From Clostridiaceae bacterium (lineage in GTDB: Bacteria > Bacillota > Clostridia > Saccharofermentanales > DTU023), in assembly GCA_012728535.1 (NCBI GenBank), contig JAAYEX010000098.1, positions 1-5,436 of the forward strand: a DNA stretch of 5,436 nt. The letters run 5' to 3'. Positions 1 to 5,175 of the stretch are shown here, in pieces; within the stretch, counting starts at the first letter, position 1; each line of letters begins with the position of its first letter. Below the pieces are notes generated by a model. That model made no database searches, was not told the origin of the DNA, and saw only the letters and a program-made list of their open reading frames with translations. The position numbers and the translations under genes are program-made.

Positions 1-792
1 ATTCCCTTTGTTCTACACGAACAGAATGTTTACCCGGGCAGAGCCAACCGTCTTTTCGCCAAACGCGCTGCAGAAGTCTTTGTAACTAACGAAGACAGCA
101 AGAAGAATTTTCCCGGCAAAGCCAAAATAACGGTGACCGGAAATCCTGTGCAGCCTGTTTTCTATACACTGGACAAAGAAGAGGGAAGACATGCAATCGG
201 TATTGCGGAAGACCGGTTCCTTGTTGTAGTCACAGGCGGCAGTCTCGGTGCCCAACGACTCAACAAGACGATCAGTGACCTGCGGGAAAATCCCGGCTGG
301 CACAGTCTGGTTGAGCAACATCCTGAACTGATGCTTATGCTCAGCACCGGCAAGGAACGGGAGAGCTCCCCGGAGGTTTTCGAAGGGATTTCCAACGTAC
401 AAGTTACCAGTTACCTCTACAACATGGCGCAATGGATGTCGGCATCTGACCTTGTTGTTTCACGCTCAGGCGCCATGACCTGTGCAGAATTGGTCGCTCT
501 GGCTAAACCTTCAATACTGATTCCATATCCTCAGGCCATGGATGATCATCAGACGAAGAATGCGCAGAGCCTATCCGCTATAGGTGGATCAATTATGGTT
601 AAGGATGAGGACTTCAACAGCGATTATCTTGTAGAAAAAGTTAGTCACTTTATTAATAAACCTGAAGAACTGCAGGCTATGTCAGAGGCTCTTGCTTCCA
701 CGGACAGACTACCCGCAGCTCAGTTAATCTATCAGAAGATCGCTCCGTATCTTTCGGAAAAGGATAACGGCGATAATGAGCAAATCAAGTAA
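1..792 (+). CDS. murG: MurG, lipid II-forming GlcNAc transferase (5' end cut off by window)
   Basis: MurG is a peripheral membrane GT-B glycosyltransferase (family GT28). It moves GlcNAc from UDP-GlcNAc to lipid I, giving lipid II on the cytoplasmic face of the membrane. The frame is open from base 1, so the gene starts upstream; 263 residues are visible out of the usual 350-370, so about 100-120 N-terminal residues are missing. Visible family motifs are HEQN followed by PGRANR (bases 16-51), the linker TGNPV near 136, the glycine loop GGSLGAQ (from 235) that opens the C-terminal UDP-GlcNAc-binding domain, SRSGAMT-x-AEL (about 460-495), and PYPQAMDDHQTKNA (about 523-565), matching the family's nucleotide-sugar-binding region. 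A GTG at 133 lies inside the conserved core and is not the real start. The last 17 bases overlap divIB, suggesting translational coupling. The neighbourhood is the standard dcw cluster. Identification is secure. Confidence 0.96.
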   Translation: MPFVLHEQNVYPGRANRLFAKRAAEVFVTNEDSKKNFPGKAKITVTGNPVQPVFYTLDKEEGRHAIGIAEDRFLVVVTGGSLGAQRLNKTISDLRENPGWHSLVEQHPELMLMLSTGKERESSPEVFEGISNVQVTSYLYNMAQWMSASDLVVSRSGAMTCAELVALAKPSILIPYPQAMDDHQTKNAQSLSAIGGSIMVKDEDFNSDYLVEKVSHFINKPEELQAMSEALASTDRLPAAQLIYQKIAPYLSEKDNGDNEQIK

Positions 793-1726
793 TAAAAAGA
801 ATTCGACCCGTCGTTCAGCTCTCAAAAGATCACAAGAGTCTCAACGACCTAAGAACGCCAGCTTCCGGCCCTCACCCTTTTCCGAAGAAAGCAGGAAGAA
901 GAGGGAGAAAGAACGACGCCGTTCAAGTCTGAAGAGCAAAAAGCCGCTTATATTTTTATCTATTATTGCTGCAATCCTGGTAATTATTACCCTGCTTGCA
1001 CTCGTACCCGGTTTCACTATTGAAACTATAGAGATTGACGGAGCCTACAGACTGGATGAACAAGGCGTGTATGACGGCATATCTCATCATTTGAGTAAAC
1101 ATTTCTTTTACAAAATAGGCGGAGATTTCAAATCATTGCTGACCTTGCATTATAAGCATGCAGAAGAGAAGCTGCTGGCTGAATCGCCCTTGTTGGACAC
1201 AGTTGATGTGTATTTTTCCTATCCGGGGAAAATAAAGGTTGACCTTAAGGAAAAAACTGAAGTTATGTGCGTGCGCGTGCCCGGCGGCTATGTCCTGGTC
1301 GACAAGGATCTTACAGTTATAGAGCTGCTGGAGGAAGCCTCGGAGATCTTTCCCAGTGTCGAGCAGATTGTGCTGAAGGAGACAGCTGAGCCGGGAGTAC
1401 AACTACAGACTGATCAGACTGAAAGGTTGCAGAAGTCGATCAACATAACCGCAGAGATTATTCGTAGTGACAGCAGCAAAATAGACGGTGAACAACTGCT
1501 ACCACTAATCCGACATATCATTTGGCAGGACAACAATACTTTTTTCTTACACATTCCCAGTACGCAGGGGGGGATGATTCGTGTTAAACTGGATGACAAC
1601 AGGTACTTACAGGATAGACTTGCGTTGCTTTCTGACTTAATCTTCGTTGAACAGTGCGCAGACAAATCAGCGGGTGAACTCGATATGACGGGAGCGACAA
1701 TACATTTTCGTCCTGACAAGTCCTAA
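776..1726 (+). CDS. divIB: Cell division protein DivIB/FtsQ
   Basis: DivIB (FtsQ in Gram-negatives) is a bitopic membrane protein that joins FtsL and DivIC (FtsB) in the divisome and helps switch on septal wall synthesis. The 316-residue protein has the expected layout. A cytoplasmic tail of about 56 residues is very basic (21 Lys/Arg) and probably disordered. One membrane segment follows at about 57-78. A POTRA domain begins at FTIETIEIDG (about 80-160) and ends in the typical pattern SPLLDTVDVYFSYPGKIKV then KEK. A beta domain runs to the end, with YVLVDKD near 172-178 and a closing region MIRVKLDD...LDMTGATIHF. The ATG at 776 is chosen because AAGGA at 760-764 lies 11 bases upstream and the start overlaps the murG end, as is common in this cluster. 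Sequence conservation in this family is low, so the call rests on topology, the POTRA pattern and position between murG and sbp/ftsZ. Confidence 0.92.
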   Translation: MSKSSNKKNSTRRSALKRSQESQRPKNASFRPSPFSEESRKKREKERRRSSLKSKKPLIFLSIIAAILVIITLLALVPGFTIETIEIDGAYRLDEQGVYDGISHHLSKHFFYKIGGDFKSLLTLHYKHAEEKLLAESPLLDTVDVYFSYPGKIKVDLKEKTEVMCVRVPGGYVLVDKDLTVIELLEEASEIFPSVEQIVLKETAEPGVQLQTDQTERLQKSINITAEIIRSDSSKIDGEQLLPLIRHIIWQDNNTFFLHIPSTQGGMIRVKLDDNRYLQDRLALLSDLIFVEQCADKSAGELDMTGATIHFRPDKS

Positions 1727-1775
1727 GGGGCACTTGTGAGATGTCCTTACAGCTGATAATTCCCACAAAACACTG

Positions 1776-1782
1776 AAGGGAG
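1776..1782 (+). promoter_or_regulatory. Ribosome binding site fixing the TTG start of sbp
   Basis: AAGGGAG lies 7 bases before the TTG at 1790. This near-ideal Shine-Dalgarno match and spacing decide in favour of the rare TTG start. The first in-frame residues after it match the conserved N-terminus of the family, so a later start would truncate the first membrane segment. Confidence 0.8.
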
Positions 1783-1789
1783 AGCAACA

Positions 1790-2200
1790 TTGTTACCACT
1801 AATAGGCTTGCTAATCGGTCTCATCATAGGTTTGTTTGTTAGTGTACCTGTTCCGGCTGCCTGGGCGCCCTACCTTGCACTGTTGGTTCTCTCCGGAGTT
1901 GACATATTGTTATCAGTTCTCAATAAGAATAATGACGACAAAAGCGGCAATAAGAATTTTCTTCTGGAATTCTTTACAAACACTGTATTAGCAGTGTTTC
2001 TGGCAGCATTGGGTAAGCAAATTAACTTTGAATTATCGACCATAATCGCCTTTGTTTTCACCTATCGCATCTTCAAAAATTTCAGAGAAATTGTTGAAGA
2101 TTTGTATGCAAAATACAAAGAAAAAAAGAAGTCTATCAGAAGGGAAGTCAGTGAAGTAGCTGCTCCGAAAAACACGGAAGAAGCTAAACACAAAAAATAA
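1790..2200 (+). CDS. sbp: Small basic protein Sbp (DUF1290 family), dcw cluster
   Basis: This is a 136-residue membrane protein of the DUF1290/Sbp family, found next to divIB and ftsA/ftsZ in many Gram-positives. Its molecular role is not established; position suggests a part in division or envelope assembly. The N-terminus LPLIGLLIGLIIGLFVSVPVP matches the family's first hydrophobic segment (about 2-20). A second follows at about 27-45 (PYLALLVLSGVDILLSVL), and a third long hydrophobic stretch lies at 62-93, with the FFTN and YRIFKNFR patterns seen in the family. A charged Lys/Glu-rich tail from about 105 (KYKEKKKSIRREV...) makes it somewhat longer than the usual 110-120 residues. It starts with TTG behind AAGGGAG. 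The gap from divIB is 63 bases with no clear terminator, so it is probably co-transcribed with murG and divIB. I see the topology and motifs; the function is inferred from context only. Confidence 0.88.
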   Translation: MLPLIGLLIGLIIGLFVSVPVPAAWAPYLALLVLSGVDILLSVLNKNNDDKSGNKNFLLEFFTNTVLAVFLAALGKQINFELSTIIAFVFTYRIFKNFREIVEDLYAKYKEKKKSIRREVSEVAAPKNTEEAKHKK

Positions 2201-2273
2201 TATTTGCAAACTGAAGCAATCCCGTTAAGACGACAACATGTAAATGGTTAAAACAGCGATAGTATATGGATTT

Positions 2274-2283
2274 GGAAGCTTCC
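2274..2283. repeat. 10-bp perfect palindrome just upstream of the ftsZ -35 box
   Basis: GGAAGCTTCC reads the same on both strands and ends four bases before the predicted -35 hexamer at 2287. The position would suit a protein-binding site controlling the ftsZ promoter, but a 10-bp palindrome can occur by chance and no second copy was seen next to the other genes. Confidence 0.3.
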
Positions 2284-2286
2284 TTA

Positions 2287-2315
2287 TTGAAAAACATTTT
2301 TGTTTCATGTAAAAT
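2287..2315 (+). promoter_or_regulatory. Predicted sigma-A-type promoter of ftsZ
   Basis: TTGAAA (2287-2292) and TAAAAT (2310-2315) are separated by exactly 17 bases of AT-rich spacer, each box having one mismatch or so from the housekeeping consensus. Transcription would begin near 2322, giving a leader of about 100 nt before the ftsZ start. It is the best promoter candidate in the 221-base non-coding stretch between sbp and ftsZ, and that stretch shows no clear terminator for the upstream genes. ftsZ may therefore be expressed both from this promoter and by read-through from the dcw operon. Confidence 0.7.
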
Positions 2316-2331
2316 AACGCCAAATACATTA

Positions 2332-2401
2332 GAGGTATAAAGAAGAAACCTCGCCCAAAATCAGTTGTAAGCTTGTAATAACATCCATGAAAACTGATTT
2401 T
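2332..2401 (+). promoter_or_regulatory. Two tandem stem-loops in the ftsZ 5' leader
   Basis: The predicted leader contains two inverted repeats in a row. The first is GAGGT (2332-2336) with ACCTC (2348-2352), an 11-nt loop. The second is AAAATCAGTT (2357-2366) with AACTGATTTT (2392-2401), a perfect 10-bp stem with a 25-nt loop. The loop side contains a direct repeat TTGTAA at 2365-2370 and 2373-2378. The second stem ends 6 bases before the AAAGGAG ribosome binding site, so folding could affect translation. It does not match any riboswitch class I recognise, and the second stem is AT-rich and lacks a proper U-run, so it is not a convincing terminator. A regulatory role is inference. Confidence 0.4.
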
Positions 2402-2407
2402 ATTACG

Positions 2408-2414
2408 AAAGGAG
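2408..2414 (+). promoter_or_regulatory. Ribosome binding site fixing the TTG start of ftsZ
   Basis: AAAGGAG lies 7 bases upstream of the TTG at 2422. The first in-frame ATG (2449, residue 10) has no Shine-Dalgarno sequence before it, so TTG is the better start. Confidence 0.82.
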
Positions 2415-2421
2415 CATATCC

Positions 2422-3813
2422 TTGGCAGAATATAATTTTGACTTCGGTATGGACGATGATTTCTACGCCACAATAAGAGTAGTTGGCGTTGGCGGCGGCG
2501 GCTGTAATGCAGTTGACCGCATGATAGAAGATGGAGTGCAGGGTATCGAGTTCATTTCAGTGAACAGTGACCATCAGGCCCTGGCCCGCACAAAGGCCTC
2601 AACGGCAATACAGATCGGAGAAAAAGTGACTCGCGGCTTAGGTTGTGGCGCTAACCCCGAACTGGGCCAGAAGGCTGCGGAAGAGAATATTGAAGATATT
2701 GCCAAGGCCATTCAGGGCACCGACATGCTCTTTATTACTGCGGGATTAGGTGGTGGTACCGGTACAGGTGCAGCACCGATAATCGCTGCTAAAGCCAGAG
2801 AGATGGGAATTCTTACAGTCGCTGTAGTAACGACCCCTTTCCGTTTCGAAGGATCAAGACGTCGGCAAAATGCAGAAGCAGGCAGACGCAAGCTGGAGCA
2901 GTATGTTGACTCTCTTATCGTAGTACCCAACGACAAACTGTTAGAGATTGCCAGTGATGATACTTCTCTCGATGAAGCATTCTCCATGGCAGACCATGTC
3001 TTACAGTACGGTGTCTCCAGCATCTCTGATCTCGTTGCGGTACCCGGCCTGATCAACCTTGACCTGGCTGATATCAGACGGGTAATGACTGATGCCGGGG
3101 TTTGTCATATGGGTATCGGTCGTGGCAGCGGTGAGAGCCGTGCGGCCACAGCCGTTAAACAGGCTATGAGCAGTCCCTTGCTCGACACGACCATCGAAGG
3201 TGCTCACAGCATCATTATTAACTTTACCGGTGGACGCGATATGAGGATTAAAGAAGTCAATGAAGCTGCTTCTCAGGTTCGCGAGGCTGTTTCTCCTGAC
3301 GCTGACATCATCTTCGGTGCGGTTATCGACGATAACATGCAGGATGATATAATTATTACGATTATCGCCAGCCGTTTTGAAGAAGAAGCAGTTAAGCAGC
3401 ATGCAGCCAAGTCATCTCAGACTTCAGCTAATGTCGCTTCCATGGCTTCATCATATTCAACCTCACGTAAATCGATACAAGGTGACGAGCAGCAGACCCC
3501 GACCATGGATGATCTGCCCGATTTCCTTAAACCGCGCCGCCGCGAGATTCCGCCGGTAACATATCCACGTCGCGAGAGCAGACCGAGCGGCCGTGATAGT
3601 TTCGAGAATATTCAGGATGGCGAAAGGTATCGCCGTCAGACCGGCGAAGTTTTGGAGAGAATGTCTGAGCAGCGGGAGCCGAGAGTGCTTGATGAAGCAC
3701 CTTCACGTGATGAGAATCCATCACAGCAGCCTGCTAAGAATAAACAAAGCAGACAAGGCGGTCGTGTCTTGCCCTGGTTCCTGCAGGATGAATTGGGAGA
3801 TGATCGCGACTAA
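2422..3813 (+). CDS. ftsZ: Cell division GTPase FtsZ (tubulin homologue) with long C-terminal tail
   Basis: FtsZ is the cytoplasmic GTPase that polymerises into the Z-ring and recruits the divisome. The 463-residue protein shows all core motifs: VGVGGGGCNAV (about 21-31) and the tubulin signature TAGLGGGTGTGAAP (106-119) for GTP binding, PFRFEG (139-144), and the T7 synergy loop NLDLADIRRVM (212-222), whose acidic residues complete the active site of the neighbouring subunit. NFTGG (267-271) belongs to the C-terminal domain, which ends near 320 (ITIIASRFE). The tail of about 140 residues is longer than the usual 60-80. It is polar, rich in Arg, Glu, Ser and Gln, and probably disordered. A canonical-looking C-terminal peptide, DDLPDFLKPRRR, sits internally at 363-374, and a second similar motif, VLPWFLQDE, lies at 449-457, six residues from the end. 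The TTG start has an ideal ribosome binding site. No ftsA lies upstream. Catalytic residues look intact. Confidence 0.97.
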   Translation: MAEYNFDFGMDDDFYATIRVVGVGGGGCNAVDRMIEDGVQGIEFISVNSDHQALARTKASTAIQIGEKVTRGLGCGANPELGQKAAEENIEDIAKAIQGTDMLFITAGLGGGTGTGAAPIIAAKAREMGILTVAVVTTPFRFEGSRRRQNAEAGRRKLEQYVDSLIVVPNDKLLEIASDDTSLDEAFSMADHVLQYGVSSISDLVAVPGLINLDLADIRRVMTDAGVCHMGIGRGSGESRAATAVKQAMSSPLLDTTIEGAHSIIINFTGGRDMRIKEVNEAASQVREAVSPDADIIFGAVIDDNMQDDIIITIIASRFEEEAVKQHAAKSSQTSANVASMASSYSTSRKSIQGDEQQTPTMDDLPDFLKPRRREIPPVTYPRRESRPSGRDSFENIQDGERYRRQTGEVLERMSEQREPRVLDEAPSRDENPSQQPAKNKQSRQGGRVLPWFLQDELGDDRD

Positions 3814-3843
3814 GCTTGCAGGTAATAGTTTAAGCTATTTGAT

Positions 3844-3879
3844 GACGCGACCGGGTCTTGAATCAGGTCGCGTCTTTTT
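3844..3879 (+). terminator. Rho-independent terminator after ftsZ
   Basis: GACGCGACC (3844-3852) and GGTCGCGTC (3866-3874) form a perfect 9-bp GC-rich stem with a 13-nt loop, followed at once by five T residues (3875-3879). It begins 31 bases after the ftsZ stop and ends 29 bases before the nrdR start, so it should end most ftsZ transcripts. Confidence 0.88.
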
Positions 3880-3884
3880 ACATA
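3858..3884 (+). promoter_or_regulatory. Weak candidate promoter for nrdR overlapping the terminator
   Basis: TTGAAT (3858-3863), in the terminator loop, and TACATA (3879-3884) could act as -35 and -10 boxes, but the spacer is only 15 bases, shorter than optimal. Transcription would start near 3891, leaving a leader of about 18 nt that still includes the nrdR ribosome binding site. It is the only candidate I see between the terminator and nrdR, and it is weak. Confidence 0.25.
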
Positions 3885-3896
3885 CGGACAAATGAT

Positions 3897-3903
3897 AAGG
3901 AGG
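3897..3903 (+). promoter_or_regulatory. Ribosome binding site fixing the nrdR start at 3909
   Basis: AAGGAGG lies 5 bases before the ATG at 3909. The frame is open further upstream to a TTG at 3858, but that lies in the terminator loop and would add 17 residues before the invariant MxCPxC start of the family, so 3909 is preferred. Confidence 0.88.
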
Positions 3904-3908
3904 AAATC

Positions 3909-4376
3909 ATGCGCTGTCCCTATTGCAATTTCAGTGATAATAAAGTAATCGACTCGCGTCCATCTGATGATGACAGTACGATCCGCAGACGCCGCGAGTG
4001 CTGCAACTGTGGCGAGCGTTTCACTACTTATGAACGTGTCGAGCTAATGCCCCTGATGGTGATTAAGAAAGACGGCAGCAGACAACCTTTTGATCGCGAA
4101 AAATTGATTGCCGGCATTATGAAAAGCTGTGAAAAACGACCGGTGACAACTGCTCAAATTGAAGAAATTGTTCATACTATCGAGCAAAGTGAAGGCAATA
4201 AACTACGCCGTGAAATTCCCAGTTTCGAGATAGGGGAACTGGTGCTGGAACAGCTGCGCGGTATTGACGAAGTTGCCTATATACGTTTTGCCTCAGTCTA
4301 CAGAGAATTTGCCGATGTCTCCTCCTTTCTGGAAGAATTGGGCGGTCTGTTCAAAGCAGGCGCTGATAACATATAA
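3909..4376 (+). CDS. nrdR: Transcriptional repressor NrdR
   Basis: NrdR is a nucleotide-sensing repressor of ribonucleotide reductase operons. It reads dATP/ATP levels through an ATP-cone and binds paired NrdR boxes through a zinc ribbon. The 155-residue product is the normal family length (about 150). Zinc ligands are Cys3, Cys6, Cys31 and Cys34 (CPYC ... CCNC), within the highly conserved run containing VIDSRPSDD, IRRRREC and RFTTYERVE. The ATP-cone follows from about 49 (VIKKDGSRQPFDREKL) to about 140, with YIRFASVYREF near its end. The start at 3909 puts the CPYC motif at residue 3, as in homologues. The gene is cut off from ftsZ by a strong terminator. A 70-base gap without a clear terminator separates it from the response regulator, so the two may be co-transcribed. 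No ribonucleotide reductase gene is visible in the window, and the key residues are all present. Confidence 0.97.
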   Translation: MRCPYCNFSDNKVIDSRPSDDDSTIRRRRECCNCGERFTTYERVELMPLMVIKKDGSRQPFDREKLIAGIMKSCEKRPVTTAQIEEIVHTIEQSEGNKLRREIPSFEIGELVLEQLRGIDEVAYIRFASVYREFADVSSFLEELGGLFKAGADNI

Positions 4377-4386
4377 TGACCGGAAT

Positions 4387-4431
4387 GAAGGCTTTGATGT
4401 GAGGTGACTATTCGCCTTCGCAGATATATCT
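4387..4431 (+). promoter_or_regulatory. Inverted repeats in the nrdR-response regulator gap
   Basis: The 70-base gap holds GAAGGC (4387-4392) paired with GCCTTC (4414-4419), a 6-bp stem with a 21-nt loop, and directly after it a 10-bp perfect palindrome, AGATATATCT (4422-4431), 15 bases before the GTG start. No T-run follows the stem, so it is not an intrinsic terminator. These could be a protein-binding site or leader structure; the evidence is only the symmetry. Confidence 0.25.
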
Positions 4432-4446
4432 ACTAGAAATCGGACG

Positions 4447-5175
4447 GTGACGGAAATTAATCCTGAAAAAACAGTATTGATCGTAGATGACGATCCTCAT
4501 ATAGGTGAATTGCTCAAGCTCTATTTTGAGAATGAAGGCTTCCGGGTCGACGTTTGTTTCCGCGGTGATGAAGTTGTAGATCGCGTTCAGCAGCTAAATC
4601 CTGATGTTGTTATTCTGGACCTGATGCTACCGGGAATGGGCGGATTTGATGTCATGCGTGAATTGCGGCGTTACAGTTCAGTGCCCGTAATCATGTTGAC
4701 AGCCCGCGGTGATACCCTGGACAAAATTGTCGGACTGGAGTTGGGGGCTGATGACTATTTTGCCAAGCCCTTTGAACCGAAAGAACTGATCGCTCGAGTC
4801 AAGGCTGTTTTGCGTCGTGCATCAAAAAGCAATGCTTTCTTCTCAAGTGAGAGTCAGGCAAGCGGGGACGATGTTATTTCCTACACCGATCTGGAAATAA
4901 ATCGTACTCAGTATCTGGTCCGCCTGGGCGATGAGGAATTAAGCTTTCCTCCCAAGGAACTGGAGCTTCTGTATTTTCTTGCATCCCATCCCAACAGAGT
5001 ATTTACCAGGAGCCAGATCTTAGAGAACATCTGGGGCTTTGACTACTACGGTGAACCTCGTACAGTTGACGTGCATATCAAGCGCTTACGCGAAAAACTG
5101 GATGTTGTTGACCATCCTGACTGGAATATCAAAACAATCTGGAGTGTAGGCTATAAGTTCGAGGTTAAAGGCTGA
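4447..5175 (+). CDS. OmpR/PhoB-family response regulator
   Basis: This is a two-component transcription factor of 242 residues, the usual length for the family. The receiver domain (about 8-122) has the acidic pocket Asp15/Asp16 in LIVDDDPHIG, the predicted phosphorylated Asp58 in VVILDLMLPGMGG, the switch Thr85 in MLTARGD, and the conserved Lys107 in DDYFAKPFEP. A Ser-rich linker (about 125-145) joins it to a winged-helix DNA-binding domain (about 147-240), with FPPKELELLYFLASHPNRVFTR, the loop ILENIWGFDY, the recognition helix RTVDVHIKRLREKL, and the closing WSVGYKFEV hairpin. The GTG at 4447 is the only start that keeps the first beta-strand; no ATG, GTG or TTG lies upstream in frame before a stop. 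It lacks a clear Shine-Dalgarno sequence, so it may be translated poorly. Its stop overlaps the start of a histidine kinase, its likely partner. It resembles the ResD/WalR/PhoP group, but the regulon cannot be told from sequence. Confidence 0.95.
   Translation: MTEINPEKTVLIVDDDPHIGELLKLYFENEGFRVDVCFRGDEVVDRVQQLNPDVVILDLMLPGMGGFDVMRELRRYSSVPVIMLTARGDTLDKIVGLELGADDYFAKPFEPKELIARVKAVLRRASKSNAFFSSESQASGDDVISYTDLEINRTQYLVRLGDEELSFPPKELELLYFLASHPNRVFTRSQILENIWGFDYYGEPRTVDVHIKRLREKLDVVDHPDWNIKTIWSVGYKFEVKG

Noticed and set aside
13..432. 139-residue open frame on the minus strand inside murG
   Set aside because: It lies opposite conserved MurG motifs, has no recognisable domain, and is a shadow of the coding frame.
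1716..1737. ACAAGT/ACTTGT inverted repeat across the divIB stop, considered as a terminator
   Set aside because: The stem is only 6 bp and no T-run follows, so it is not a credible terminator.
2225..2473. Minus-strand frame of 82 residues across the sbp-ftsZ gap
   Set aside because: It would start inside ftsZ, has no ribosome binding site that I can see, has a composition unlike a real protein, and overlaps the ftsZ promoter.
2712..3402. Two minus-strand frames (114 and 133 residues) opposite ftsZ
   Set aside because: They mirror the most conserved part of ftsZ, show no domain, and are explained by codon bias of the sense gene.
3593..3895. Plus-strand frame of 100 residues overlapping the end of ftsZ and running through the terminator
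   Set aside because: It is out of frame with ftsZ, passes through the terminator hairpin, and the ftsZ frame with its terminal motif explains the sequence. A frameshift in ftsZ was considered, but the tail frame stays polar and ends in an FtsZ-like motif.
4376..4436. Very short frames (8 and 10 codons) in the nrdR-regulator gap, considered as leader peptides
   Set aside because: Neither has a convincing ribosome binding site or an informative composition; frames this short are expected by chance.
4421..4436. CAGATATATCTACTAG considered as an NrdR box
   Set aside because: It shares an AT-rich centre with the NrdR box pattern, but the flanking ACAC/GTGT-type arms are missing, and NrdR boxes normally come in pairs before nrd operons.
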